Counted from the first letter of the stretch, positions 1 to 8,978 are shown. The stretch: 64,000 nucleotides of DNA from JACIYW01 sp014359745 (GCA_050433985.1 JBNPWE010000005.1:62001-126000); one strand, 5' to 3'. Notes: generated by a model not told the origin, from the letters alone. Made by a program: numbers and translations.

Positions 1-1
1 G

Positions 2-550
2 GGGCGTAAATGTGTGGATTCCAACGAGTTGTTTTTTGAGGATTTCCAGATCCCCGAGGCGGATCTGATAGGGACCGAGGGCGAGGGGTTCAGGTATATC
101 CTGCAAGGGATGAACCCCGAACGCATCCTGATCGCGGCCGAGGCGGTGGGGCTTGGTATGTGCGCGTTGAAAAAGGCGACGCAATACGCGCGTGAGCGGA
201 TCGTGTTCAACCGCCAGATCGGCCAGAACCAGGCGATCCAGCATCCGCTGGCCAAGAACTGGTGCGCACTCGAGGCGGCCTGGCTGATGGTGATGAAGGC
301 CGCCGCGCTCTATGACGCTGGCAAGCCCTGTGGCGCCGAGGCGAACGCTGCCAAGTACCTGGCCGGCGAGGCCGGGTTTGACGCCTGCCAGCAGGCGATC
401 ATGACCCATGGCGGGTTCGGTTATGCCAAGGAATATCATGTGGAGCGTTACCTGCGCGAAGTCATGGTGCCCCGGATCGCGCCGATCAGCCCGCAACTGG
501 TGCTGAGCTATATCGCCGAGCGGGTGCTGGACCTGCCGAAGTCCTACTGA
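2..550 (+). CDS. Acyl-CoA dehydrogenase, C-terminal part (gene enters from the left edge)
   Basis: Flavin-dependent alpha,beta-dehydrogenation of an acyl-CoA thioester, judged from the C-terminal four-helix domain of the family. The frame is open from base 2, so the true start lies outside the window. Visible family signatures are the FNRQIGQNQAIQHPLA segment that follows the 'R-x-x-F' helix, and the late THGGFGYAKEYHVERYLRE segment, which matches the conserved 'GG.GY..E....R..RD' stretch near the FAD and active site. Roughly the last 182 residues of a protein usually about 380 long are present. The substrate cannot be told. It runs toward, and is convergent with, the adh-dctQMP operon. Confidence 0.9.
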   Translation, partial: GRKCVDSNELFFEDFQIPEADLIGTEGEGFRYILQGMNPERILIAAEAVGLGMCALKKATQYARERIVFNRQIGQNQAIQHPLAKNWCALEAAWLMVMKAAALYDAGKPCGAEANAAKYLAGEAGFDACQQAIMTHGGFGYAKEYHVERYLREVMVPRIAPISPQLVLSYIAERVLDLPKSY

Positions 551-619
551 CCGATGCGAGGGTTGCGGCGGAGAGCTTGTCTTATCGTGCCCTTGGCTTC
601 TGAGGTATCAAGGAGCCAC

Positions 620-646
620 TGCCCGCCATGCCATTTATGGCGGGCA
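620..646. terminator. Perfect 10-bp hairpin after the acyl-CoA dehydrogenase gene
   Basis: TGCCCGCCAT (620-629) and ATGGCGGGCA (637-646) are exact reverse complements around a 7-nt loop. No U-tract follows on either strand, so it may be a processing or Rho-dependent 3' end rather than an intrinsic terminator. It lies in the 340-bp non-coding stretch 551-890, which otherwise holds only the 18-mer repeats and the next hairpin. Confidence 0.4.
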
Positions 647-774
647 ATGGCGGCGGTTGGATCGCTGTGATCTGGGTCGTCACGGGCCGGGGTCAGAGCC
701 GGATTGTGCCGCGAGTGGGAACCGTGACCCGGCGCCTGACCCATGCCGGGGAATTGACGCCGCCAGGGCGCTGA

Positions 775-828
775 GGCCCTGAAGCGGATTGGGGCCCTGA
801 AGCGGATTGGGGCCCTGAAGCGGATTGG
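775..828. repeat. Tandem 18-bp repeat, three perfect copies
   Basis: The unit GGCCCTGAAGCGGATTGG occurs at 775-792, 793-810 and 811-828 with no mismatch. It lies between the two convergent transcription units just 5' of a terminator-like hairpin. Perfect identity suggests recent slippage expansion. Confidence 0.95.
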
Positions 829-837
829 AGACGGAAA

Positions 838-863
838 ATGCCGCCGGAGTGAGCCGGCGGCAT
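838..863 (-). terminator. Hairpin terminator of the adh-dctQMP operon
   Basis: ATGCCGCCGG (838-847) pairs perfectly with CCGGCGGCAT (854-863) around a 6-nt loop, 27 bp past the dctP stop codon. On the minus strand the stem is followed by TTTCC only, so the U-tract is weak. Confidence 0.55.
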
Positions 864-890
864 CGGGATCGGGGTTAGAACGGACCGGGT

Positions 891-1931
891 TCAGTTGGGG
901 CGCAGCGCGATCACCTCTTCCAGCATGATCTTGGCGTCCTCGCCATTCTCCTCGATAAAGGCGTCCCAGACCGGCTGCGCCTTTTCCCGCCAGGCCGGGG
1001 TGTCCTCGTCGCTGATGAATACCACGTTGGCACCGCCTTCCTTCAGGGCCTCGATGCTGGCCGCCGCGTTCTTTTCAACGATATCGAGCGCCCGCTCCGC
1101 CAGTTCCTTGCCCGTGTCCATCATGACCTTTTGCTGGTCCGGGGTCAGTGCGTTGAACTCTGCGAGCGACATGATGATCGGGGTCGTGGCGGGCCAACCG
1201 AAGGGAGCGATGGTCAGGCCCTTTACCGGCAGCTTGTTGTCGTGGGCATAGATCGGAGGAAGGATACCGCCGTCCACGACACCTTGGGTCAGCGCCGGCA
1301 CCAGTTCGGCCCCGGCGATTGCGATCGGGGAATAGCCGTAAACCTCGCCTGCCAATTGACCGATACGGCCCCCGGCGATGCGGATCTTGAGCCCCTTGAG
1401 GTCATCCATGGTCTTGATCGGTTCCGAGCGCGTCAGATAGAACGAACTGGGATAATCCGTCGGGGCGATCGAGATCAGCTTGAATCCGCGCTTTTCCATC
1501 GCCGAGGCGAGGATGCCGCCGCCTTTCTCGCTCTCGAAGAACGCCTTGACGTGGCTCATGTCGTCGAGCTTGACGTTGAACAGGAACGGCAGGTCGAAGA
1601 TACCCCACAGCGGTTCGACGCTGGCCGCGACCGGAGCCACGGAATAGGTCATGCTGACCTGCCCGGACAGGATCGCCGGAAGCTCCTGGTTGATCGGCAT
1701 GATCTGGGCCGAGGGAAAGATCCGGAACGTCACGCCCCCATTGGTTCTTTCTGTCACCTTTTGGGTGAACCATTCCACGTTCCTTTGGTGCTGGGACGCG
1801 GTGGGATAGGCGTGGACAAAACGCAGCTCTGTCGCGCTGGCGTCGCCGACCCCTCCCATGGCCGCGACGCCCGCCGCGACGCAGCCGACGGCGGCGAGGC
1901 GGGTGGCCTTTCTGGTGAATCCTTCAAACAT
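891..1931 (-). CDS. dctP: TRAP transporter solute-binding protein, DctP family
   Basis: Periplasmic binding protein that delivers a carboxylate-type solute to the DctQM permease in an ion-gradient-driven TRAP system. The 346 residues start with a basic n-region and a hydrophobic stretch ending in GGVGDASA, a good Sec signal with cleavage near residue 33. The mature part begins with TELRFVHAYP, typical of the family, and contains GLKIRIAGG, whose arginine normally salt-bridges the ligand carboxylate. It is the last gene of the operon, 45 bp after dctM. AAGGGAGAG precedes the ATG. The substrate is unknown; the accompanying alcohol dehydrogenase suggests a small oxidisable organic acid or alcohol-derived compound, which is inference. 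Confidence 0.92.
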   Translation of the reverse strand: MFEGFTRKATRLAAVGCVAAGVAAMGGVGDASATELRFVHAYPTASQHQRNVEWFTQKVTERTNGGVTFRIFPSAQIMPINQELPAILSGQVSMTYSVAPVAASVEPLWGIFDLPFLFNVKLDDMSHVKAFFESEKGGGILASAMEKRGFKLISIAPTDYPSSFYLTRSEPIKTMDDLKGLKIRIAGGRIGQLAGEVYGYSPIAIAGAELVPALTQGVVDGGILPPIYAHDNKLPVKGLTIAPFGWPATTPIIMSLAEFNALTPDQQKVMMDTGKELAERALDIVEKNAAASIEALKEGGANVVFISDEDTPAWREKAQPVWDAFIEENGEDAKIMLEEVIALRPN

Positions 1932-1976
1932 GGTCTCTCTCTCCCTTGGTTGATATTCGGGGAACCGGTTGGCCCC

Positions 1977-3242
1977 CTATTCGGCGATGGTCGACAGCCA
2001 GGGCACCCCCCACAGAACCATCAGTGCAAGGATCAGCGCAACGAAATAGGGCAGCGCCCCACGCATCACGGTGCCGATCGGAACGTTGAAATAGCCGCTG
2101 AGCGCGAACAGGCTCATTCCCACGGGCGGCGTGACCTGCGCGATCATCATGCAGGCGACGGTCAGGATCGCGAAATGGGTGGTAGAATAACCGATGGCCT
2201 GCACGACAGGGAACACAATGGGGATGGTGATATAGAGGATCGGCACCGGGTCGAGCACGGTGCCGAGCGCGATGAAGATCAGCAGGATCATCAGCATGGT
2301 TACATGGTCACCCACGGGCAGCGAGGTCATGAACAGGGTGAAGCTTTGCGGGATATTGGCGAAGGTCAGCGCGTTGGCGAAGACGGTCGCGCCGCCCAGG
2401 ATCACAAAGATGATCGTGGTGGTGACCACCGCAGACTCGGCGCAGCGGGCCAGTCGGCGCAGGGTGACATTCCTGCGCTCGAAGATCGCGCTTACCACCA
2501 GAACGTAGGCCACGGCCACCGCCGCCGCCTCGGTCGGGGTGAACAGCCCGGCATAAATGCCGCCCAGCACGATCACCGGCATCGCCAGCGCCGGCAGGGC
2601 GGCGACGAAACTGTGCCAAACCTCGACGGGGCTGGCGCGGTCGCGCAGCTTCTGGTTTCCAAAGAAGCTCAGCCCCACGGCGGTCGCGACCAGGATGACC
2701 GTGATCACCAGCCCTGGCAGCAGCCCGGCGAGGAAGAGTTTGGAGACGTCCATCTGCGCGATGGCGGCGAAAAGGATCATATAGATGCTGGGCGGGATCA
2801 TCTGGCCCAGCGTGCCGGAGACCGCGATCACCCCGAGCGCGTCGCGCCGGTCGTAGCCGGCGCGGATCATATAGGGCAGCAGCATGGAACCCACCGCGAC
2901 CACCGTCGCGGTCGATGAACCTGAAAGCGCGCCGAAGATGGCGCAGGTCACCACGCCGGTGGCCGGCAGCCCGCCGCGCAGATGGCCGAGCAGGTTCTCG
3001 ATGAAACGGAACAGGCGGCCTGCCAGCCCCATGTCGGTCATCAGGTTGCCGGCCAGCAGGAAGAAGGGCACCGCCAGCAGCAGCCAGCTGTCGATGGCGA
3101 TATAGAGCTGCGAAACCACCGCCTGCGCCGGTATGCCGATATCCAGCACCAGGATGACGCCGCCGGCGACCAGCATCGCCGCCCAGATCGGCGCGCCGAC
3201 CACCATGAGAAGGAAGAACAACGCGATACCGAACGTGGTCAT
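1977..3242 (-). CDS. dctM: TRAP transporter large permease, DctM family
   Basis: The 12-TM membrane subunit that carries the solute and Na+ (or H+) in a TRAP transporter. The 421-residue product starts MTTFGIALFFLLMVVGAPIW and is hydrophobic throughout, with family features such as FFLLAGNLM, SGSSTATVVAVGS and the late VTPPVGMSLFALSG segment. The reading frame stays open upstream, but the start at 3242 is chosen because it gives a 4-bp ATGA overlap with the dctQ stop codon and the standard length. It is translated after dctQ and before dctP. Confidence 0.93.
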   Translation of the reverse strand: MTTFGIALFFLLMVVGAPIWAAMLVAGGVILVLDIGIPAQAVVSQLYIAIDSWLLLAVPFFLLAGNLMTDMGLAGRLFRFIENLLGHLRGGLPATGVVTCAIFGALSGSSTATVVAVGSMLLPYMIRAGYDRRDALGVIAVSGTLGQMIPPSIYMILFAAIAQMDVSKLFLAGLLPGLVITVILVATAVGLSFFGNQKLRDRASPVEVWHSFVAALPALAMPVIVLGGIYAGLFTPTEAAAVAVAYVLVVSAIFERRNVTLRRLARCAESAVVTTTIIFVILGGATVFANALTFANIPQSFTLFMTSLPVGDHVTMLMILLIFIALGTVLDPVPILYITIPIVFPVVQAIGYSTTHFAILTVACMMIAQVTPPVGMSLFALSGYFNVPIGTVMRGALPYFVALILALMVLWGVPWLSTIAE

Positions 3243-3781
3243 ACGTTGGACTCCATTGGTCCGACCGGCAGGCCGGCGATGCGGTAGACGACGCGGAACA
3301 GCGTATAGATCAGCGCCAGCGCGGTGCCGATCGGCAGGGCGGCCGAGGGAACCCAGGCTTTCATCTCGCCCGACATGGTCGTGAGGTTCATGCCGTAAAG
3401 TCCCGCCTCCCAAGCCCAGGCGGCGCGCAGCAGCCCTGCCAGCAGGACGGCGAGCAGGATCGAGAGCACCAGGTCGACGGAGCGGTGCATTCGCGGCGGC
3501 AGAAGGTCGCTCAGCACCGTCATCGCCAGATGTGCGTTGCGGGTGATCAGCGGGCCGAAGTAGAGCAGCACCGCATAGACAATGGAAAAGCGGCACAGCT
3601 CTTCGACGATGGCGGAGGAGGCGTCAAACAGATAGCGCAGCACGACGCTGGCGAAGGCAAGCCCGGCGCTGGCCCAGATCAGCGACACCGCGACGACCCA
3701 GAGCAGCGCGTTCAGCCGCGCTTCAATCCGGCGGATGGCGCCGGAGAAGCCGACGGGGGCGGGGGCATCGCGATCATTCAT
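3239..3781 (-). CDS. dctQ: TRAP transporter small permease, DctQ family
   Basis: Small integral membrane partner (180 aa) of DctM with four predicted membrane segments: residues about 25-50 (LLWVVAVSLIWASAGLAFAS), about 60-80, about 100-120 (VDLVLSILLAVLLAGLL) and about 140-165. The IEARLNALLW n-region and the EELCRFSIVYAVLLYFGPLI segment are typical of DctQ. The stop overlaps the dctM start by 4 bp, and the start overlaps the adh stop by 8 bp, so the four genes look translationally coupled. Confidence 0.9.
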   Translation of the reverse strand: MNDRDAPAPVGFSGAIRRIEARLNALLWVVAVSLIWASAGLAFASVVLRYLFDASSAIVEELCRFSIVYAVLLYFGPLITRNAHLAMTVLSDLLPPRMHRSVDLVLSILLAVLLAGLLRAAWAWEAGLYGMNLTTMSGEMKAWVPSAALPIGTALALIYTLFRVVYRIAGLPVGPMESNV

Positions 3782-4871
3782 AGCGGATCAGCCCGCGGGC
3801 GAGGCGGCCTTCGTGCAGGTCGTGTAAGGCCTCGTTGATCTGGTCGAGCCGGTAACTCTGGCTGATCAACTCGTCGAGTTTCAGTTTGTCGCGGGTGTAG
3901 AGATCGACCAGCCGCTCGACATCGAGCCGCGGCCGGGCGCCACCGTACATCGAGCCGGTCAGAACCTTTTCAGTGAAGGGAAGTGTCAGCGCCTCGATCT
4001 CGCAGCAGCTTCCGGATTCGGCGACGCCGATGACGATGGCCTTGCCGGCGGGACGAATTGCGTCATAGCACTGCTGGATCGTGACCTTGTTGCCGATGGC
4101 TTCGAAGGCGAAGTCGACGCCGCGGCCGCCGGTTAGCGCCTTGGCCCTGGCGACCGGATCCTCGTCGCGCGGATTGACCAGATGAGTGGCGCCGAAGGAT
4201 TTTGCCATCGCCAGCTTGTCCGGGTTCATGTCCGACACCAGGATGATCGAGGCGCCGGCGATTGCCGCGGCCTGAACCGCGTTCAGCCCGACCCCGCCGG
4301 AGCCCACCACGAGGACGGAATCGCCGGGCTTGACCGGCGCCGTGTTGAACACCGCGCCGGTGCCGGTCAGCACGGCGCAGCCGATCAGTGCGGCCACGTC
4401 CATCGGCATCTCGTCGGGTATCTTGGTGGCGCAGCGCGCCGGTACGACGGCCTCTTCGGCAAAGGACGATACGGTCATGTGATACAGAACCTCGTCTCCC
4501 TTGCGCAGACGGGTGGTGCCGTCGGGCATGGTGCCGTTGCGCAACATGCCGAGCCCCATCTCGCAAAGGTTGGGATGGCCGGACCGGCAATAGAAGCAGC
4601 GCCCGCAATCATAGAGAAAGGATAGTACGATCCGGTCCCCGACCTGCAATCCGTCGACCCCTGGGCCGAGTTCCTCGACATAGGCCGATGCCTCGTGCCC
4701 CAGAACGATGGGCAGGGCGGAGGGGCGCGCGCCCTCGATACGGGTCATGTCGCTGTGGCAGATGCCGCTTGCGGCAAAGCGGATGCGGATTTCCCCGGTT
4801 TGGGGGGACAGAAGGTCGATGTCCTCAATAGTCAAAGGTTCACGATAAGCGCGCAGAACAGCTGCCTTCAT
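3774..4871 (-). CDS. Zinc-dependent alcohol dehydrogenase (MDR superfamily)
   Basis: NAD(P)-dependent oxidoreductase acting on an alcohol or aldehyde. The 365 residues contain the catalytic zinc ligands (Cys of GICHSDM, GHE of VLGHEAS), a four-Cys structural zinc loop (CGRCFYCRSGHPNLC), and the Rossmann GSGGVG motif followed by acidic SDMNPDK. The start at 4871 is chosen because GAGGGAGGA lies about 8 nt upstream; an upstream in-frame extension has no such site. It is the first gene of the adh-dctQ-dctM-dctP unit, so it probably oxidises the imported compound or a derivative. The operon's promoter should lie in 4872-5100, where an inverted repeat is seen. Confidence 0.92.
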   Translation of the reverse strand: MKAAVLRAYREPLTIEDIDLLSPQTGEIRIRFAASGICHSDMTRIEGARPSALPIVLGHEASAYVEELGPGVDGLQVGDRIVLSFLYDCGRCFYCRSGHPNLCEMGLGMLRNGTMPDGTTRLRKGDEVLYHMTVSSFAEEAVVPARCATKIPDEMPMDVAALIGCAVLTGTGAVFNTAPVKPGDSVLVVGSGGVGLNAVQAAAIAGASIILVSDMNPDKLAMAKSFGATHLVNPRDEDPVARAKALTGGRGVDFAFEAIGNKVTIQQCYDAIRPAGKAIVIGVAESGSCCEIEALTLPFTEKVLTGSMYGGARPRLDVERLVDLYTRDKLKLDELISQSYRLDQINEALHDLHEGRLARGLIRYE

Positions 4872-4920
4872 TGGACATTCCTCCCTCAGTGTCCGAACCT
4901 TAGCCTGCAACACAGGTTTG

Positions 4921-4956
4921 ATCCATATGATGGACATGTGAGACATAAATATGGAT
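4921..4956. promoter_or_regulatory. Inverted repeat upstream of the adh-dctQMP operon, possible operator
   Basis: ATCCATAT (4921-4928) and ATATGGAT (4949-4956) are exact inverse copies separated by 20 nt, 50-85 bp upstream of the adh start. A smaller palindrome TCCATATGATGGA (4922-4934) overlaps the first arm. This AT-rich patch in GC-rich DNA is the likely control region. No regulator gene lies beside it. Confidence 0.4.
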
Positions 4957-5160
4957 TCGGTCAAGTGGAATGAAGTCTTCTACCTGGGTATCTCCAATGC
5001 AGTTGTGACAGACCGCCCAGCGTTTTTCCGGTAGGCCGGTTAGTCCGATGTCCGGCGCGATCCGTGCCGGGGCGCATCCGCCTGCAATGGGCGCGCCTGT
5101 GTGGAAGGCCAGCGCTGTTGTCTTGCAGGTGTTTCATATCGTTACAAAGGGGGCCGCCGG

Positions 5161-5498
5161 TCAGGACTCGGCGAAGGCCGTGGTCACGATCGCTTCCAAT
5201 GCCGCGATCTGGTCATCGGTGAGCTTCAAGAAGGGGCCCCGGTCGCGCCTGCGCTTCGGCGACTTCCCGTCATTCCGGGTCATGAAGAGGATCACCTGCC
5301 GGGCGAGGCCGTCCGGCATCTCGATCTCGTTCATGATGCCGCGCATCGCCGTGTCGTGACGCTTGGTTCCGGTCGCGCGGAAAGACCCCGTCTTGGCGAT
5401 AGCCGATGGGGCAGGCTATCATCGCCGATCAGGATGCGGTGAAGACGGTAGATCCCGGACTGGGTCAGCGGGCGCTTGTCCTCGATCTCGAAACTTGC
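5161..5498 (-). pseudogene. Remnant of a Fic-family (AMPylase/toxin-like) gene, frame-broken and internally deleted
   Basis: Two pieces in different frames resemble the two ends of a Fic-family protein. Near 5420-5498 the frame reads SFEIEDKRPL...GIYRLHRILIGD, like the region just before the Fic core. From about 5390 to 5161 another frame reads TGTKRHDTAM...MNEIEMPDGLARQVILFM...LTDDQIAALEAIV, like the C-terminal tail of the same family. The catalytic HPFxxGNGR motif is absent, so the core has been lost. It starts right after the SNF2 gene on the same strand. Assignment is from remembered family patterns, so moderate confidence; a short independent 61-codon gene is the alternative. Confidence 0.5.
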
Positions 5499-5520
5499 AC
5501 GGCCGACGGGGCACCGGGTG

Positions 5521-8500
5521 TCAGGAGAGCGGCGCGAAGAGGTCGGCAAGCGTGGCCTCGTCAAGCGCGACGGCCTCGGTCCCGCCGTCGAAAATCGCGT
5601 CGGCCAGGGCCTGTTTGCGGGTCTGCATCTGGAGGATCTTTTCCTCGACCGTGCCGGTGGCGACGAGGCGATGGACAAAGACCGGTTTGTCCTGCCCGAT
5701 CCGGTGGGTGCGGTCCATCGCCTGACGCTCCACCGCCGGGTTCCACCAGGGATCATAAAGGATCACCGTGTCCGCCTCGGTCAGCGTCAGGCCAACGCCC
5801 CCCGCCTTGAGGCTGAGCAGGAACACCGGCGCGTTGCCATTCGCAAACGCCTCCAGCACGCCTGCGCGGTCGCGGGTCGCGCCGGTCAGGCTGACGCTGT
5901 CGATCCCCGCCTCGGCAAGGTCGGCCTCGATCAGCCGCAGCATCTCGACGAATTGCGAAAACACCAGCACCCGCCGCCCCTCGGCCACCAGTTCGGCCAG
6001 CAACTCGCGCAGCCGGGCGCGCTTGGCGCTTTCGGTGACGGTGGCGGCGGCGGCGGATTTGACCAAAGCCGGGTCACAGCAGACCTGCCGCAGCTTCAGC
6101 AGTGCGTCCAGCACCGTGATCCGCGCGCCCGCCAGCCCGCGCGCCGCGACCGCCGCGCGCACGCGGGCATCCATCGCGCTGCGCACCGTCTCATAGAGCG
6201 CCTGTTGCGCGCGCGGAAGATCCACGCGGTCGAGGATCTCGGTCTTGGCGGGCAGGTCGGCCGCGACCTCTGTCTTGGTGCGTCGCAGCAGGAACGGGCG
6301 CAGCCGCCGCGCCAGCCGCGCCTGCGCGGCCCTGTCGCCGTGTTTCTCGATCGGTGTGCGAAATACGGTCTGGAACCGCTTGCGATCCCCCAGCAGCCCC
6401 GGATTGATCCAGTCGATCAGCGTCCAGATATCCTGAAGCGAGTTTTCCAGCGGCGTCCCGGTCAGCGCAAGCCGCCCGCCCGCCGGAATTTCGCGCAGGG
6501 CCTTGGCCATCTGCGCGGCCGGGTTCTTGAGCACCTGCGCCTCGTCAAGGATCACCAGCGGCCAGTCGCGCGCCGAAAGCCAGTCGCGGTCACGCGCCAG
6601 CAGCGGATAGGTGGTGATCACCAGATCCTGCGCTTCGACGCGGTCGCGCAGCGCCCTGCGGTCCAGACCATGCAGCACCAGCACCCGCAGGCCGGGGGTG
6701 AACTGCGCCGCCTGCGTCTGCCAGCTATGCAGCAGGCTTGTCGGCACGATCAGCAGCGCGGGGCCCGGCGCGCCCGCCTCGGCGCGCGCCTGCAACAGGG
6801 CCAGCACCTGCACGGTCTTGCCCAGCCCCATGTCGTCGGCCAGCACGCCGCCAAAGCCCGCCTTCAGCAGGCTGCCCATCCAGGCCGCGCCATAGGCCTG
6901 ATAGGGGCGCAATGTCGCCGTCAGCCCCTTGGGCGGCGTAAACTCGGTGGTCTGTGCCAGTGTCTCCAGGCTGCGCGCGAGCGGCAGGATACCGGCCTGA
7001 TCTGCGAAGCGCACCGCGCTGCCGTCAAGCGCCGCCTCGACCTGACGCGCCACCGCCGCCTCTGACGGGTGCAGCGCGCCCAGCTCGGCGTGATGGGTCA
7101 GAACCAGGTGTAAAAGCGGGGCAAGCGGCGACAGGTCAAGCGCCACATAGCCTTTCTTTCCCCGGTCGAGATAGACCGGCTGATCGGCCAGTTCTGCGCG
7201 CAGCGTCCCGAGATCCGGCACATCGTTGGCCCAGTCGTCGCGCGCCTGTTCCAGAAAGGCGCTGACCAGCGGTGCCACGTCCAGCGCCTCGCCGTCGATC
7301 TCTACCGAAAACCCCAGCGAGAACCAGTCATTGCCCTGAAACCCCGCCGCCTCTCCGGTGCGGGTGGTGACCGACAGGACCGGCTCCGCCTCGCTCAGCT
7401 TGTAGGGCCATTTGGCCGTCTCGGTGATCTCCCAGCCCTCGGCGCGCAGCGCCGGGACCGTGCGAAAGGCGAAATCGAGCCCGTCGTGCGCCCGGCTGAC
7501 CCCGAGGTCGTGCAATGTCCGCTCGCCGTCCGCAAAGGCAAAGTCCCAGGCCAGAAGGCGCTCTGACGGCCAGACGGTCTCCAGGCCCTCCACCGGCAGG
7601 GCCCCGGTCTCTTGCAGGCGCAGGGCGCAATCCGCCTCCCATTTCGGATCGCGCGCCAGGGTCACGATCTCGTCGCCATCCAGGAACGCGGGGGCCGTGT
7701 CGTCGGGGCCCACCTCGTGGCCGTCATAGACAAACCGCAGGTTGATCGCGGGCAATTGCACCTGACCGCCCCATCGGCGCGGGCCTTCGCGCGCGGCCCC
7801 GGCCCCGAGGGTGAGCCGGGCCATGCGCTGCACCGGCGCGCGCCCGGTTCTGCGAAAGGCGCGGGGCCGTGGCAGCGGCAGATCGCCGATCGCCGCGGGC
7901 AGTGCCGCGCGCATCGCCCCGGCATCCTCTGGCGCAACCTCGGGGCAGGATTGCACCAGCCCGACCACATGGGCTGGGACGGGCACCGCAAGCTGCCCGA
8001 TCAGGCCACGGCCCGCGTCACACCAGATCGCCGCGCCGTCGAGCGCATGAATCGTCAGCGCGCGCCCCGCGCCATCCGCGATGCCCAGCCGTTGGCGGCC
8101 CATCTCATCCGCGTGCCAGGCCAGTTCGGGCGCGGGCCTGTCATCGGACCAGTTCAGATGCGCATCCGGGCGGGCGTCGGACAGGAAGCGCCCGGTTTCG
8201 CACAAACGCCGGATCAGGGCGATGGCGGCCTCGCCCTTCGGGCGCAGCAGATTGGACAGGCCATAGGCGTAGTGCGCCTCCCACAGCCCCGCCTGCGCGA
8301 GGGCGGCCAGCAATTCCAGATCGACGGGGCGGATGAATTTCGCGGGCATGTTGCCGCGCAGAAGATGCATCCCGTCATAGCGCCGGATCGATTTGTTGAG
8401 CGCGGTGCCCGCCGCGTTGACCTGTCCCTTGTGCACGTCGATCTTCAACGAGGCCGAACCCGGCTCCAGCACATAAAGCAGCCGCTCCTTGATGCGCGCG

Positions 8501-8883
8501 GGGTAGTCTTCGGGGCGGTCTTCTTCGGCCGGGGTACCACGCGGCTGCACCACCCTTTCCAGCCACTGCGCCGCCGGGCCTGACAGCTTTGATCGGGTCG
8601 CGGGCGGCTTGGCGAGGGGCTCGGCCCGATCGAGCCATGTCATCAGGGCCGCCGCGACATGCTTGCAATTATAGCCTACCGGGCAGGTGCAGACCCCGTC
8701 AACAAGCCCCCGCCCGCCCTCATCCAGCCCGATCCGCTGCAGATAGATTTGCCCGCGCCCGTTCGACACCCGCGCGCGCAGCCGTCCGTCGCCCTCAGGT
8801 TCCACCGACAGCACCTGCCCTGCGGACGCGTAGCCGCGCGCACGTTGCAATGTGATCTGGTCGAAATGATCCCGCAGGCGCAT
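5521..8883 (-). CDS. SWIM zinc finger / SNF2-family DEAD-like helicase (RapA/HepA type)
   Basis: Large ATP-dependent DNA translocase (1120 aa). A SWIM zinc finger lies near residues 65-75 (CTCPVGYNCKH). The middle 500 or so residues lack familiar motifs. The SNF2 core then follows: Walker A DDMGLGKT near residue 683, Walker B variant LDEAQ near 779, and the C-terminal helicase lobe with LKAGGVGLTLTEAD and the motif VI stretch DRTHRIGQ near residue 1060. It is a stand-alone gene between guaA and a Fic remnant. SNF2-SWIM proteins remodel protein-DNA or RNA polymerase complexes, and some SNF2 proteins belong to phage defence systems; no partner is seen here. The ATG at 8883 is the natural start. 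Confidence 0.9.
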   Translation of the reverse strand: MRLRDHFDQITLQRARGYASAGQVLSVEPEGDGRLRARVSNGRGQIYLQRIGLDEGGRGLVDGVCTCPVGYNCKHVAAALMTWLDRAEPLAKPPATRSKLSGPAAQWLERVVQPRGTPAEEDRPEDYPARIKERLLYVLEPGSASLKIDVHKGQVNAAGTALNKSIRRYDGMHLLRGNMPAKFIRPVDLELLAALAQAGLWEAHYAYGLSNLLRPKGEAAIALIRRLCETGRFLSDARPDAHLNWSDDRPAPELAWHADEMGRQRLGIADGAGRALTIHALDGAAIWCDAGRGLIGQLAVPVPAHVVGLVQSCPEVAPEDAGAMRAALPAAIGDLPLPRPRAFRRTGRAPVQRMARLTLGAGAAREGPRRWGGQVQLPAINLRFVYDGHEVGPDDTAPAFLDGDEIVTLARDPKWEADCALRLQETGALPVEGLETVWPSERLLAWDFAFADGERTLHDLGVSRAHDGLDFAFRTVPALRAEGWEITETAKWPYKLSEAEPVLSVTTRTGEAAGFQGNDWFSLGFSVEIDGEALDVAPLVSAFLEQARDDWANDVPDLGTLRAELADQPVYLDRGKKGYVALDLSPLAPLLHLVLTHHAELGALHPSEAAVARQVEAALDGSAVRFADQAGILPLARSLETLAQTTEFTPPKGLTATLRPYQAYGAAWMGSLLKAGFGGVLADDMGLGKTVQVLALLQARAEAGAPGPALLIVPTSLLHSWQTQAAQFTPGLRVLVLHGLDRRALRDRVEAQDLVITTYPLLARDRDWLSARDWPLVILDEAQVLKNPAAQMAKALREIPAGGRLALTGTPLENSLQDIWTLIDWINPGLLGDRKRFQTVFRTPIEKHGDRAAQARLARRLRPFLLRRTKTEVAADLPAKTEILDRVDLPRAQQALYETVRSAMDARVRAAVAARGLAGARITVLDALLKLRQVCCDPALVKSAAAATVTESAKRARLRELLAELVAEGRRVLVFSQFVEMLRLIEADLAEAGIDSVSLTGATRDRAGVLEAFANGNAPVFLLSLKAGGVGLTLTEADTVILYDPWWNPAVERQAMDRTHRIGQDKPVFVHRLVATGTVEEKILQMQTRKQALADAIFDGGTEAVALDEATLADLFAPLS

Positions 8884-8978
8884 GGCTTGTCTCCGATTGA
8901 CGAGGCTGCAATCCCTTCGTCAAGTCAGTATCGGCTTTTTGCTTCGGCGAAAAGGTCAGGCGGATATGGGGCGGCCGC

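Noticed and set aside
1131..2918. 595-codon plus-strand ORF
   Set aside because: It is antisense to dctP and dctM, has an Arg/His/Gly/Asp-rich shadow composition and no family motif.
5476..7065. 529-codon plus-strand ORF
   Set aside because: Antisense to the SNF2 coding sequence, no recognisable domain.
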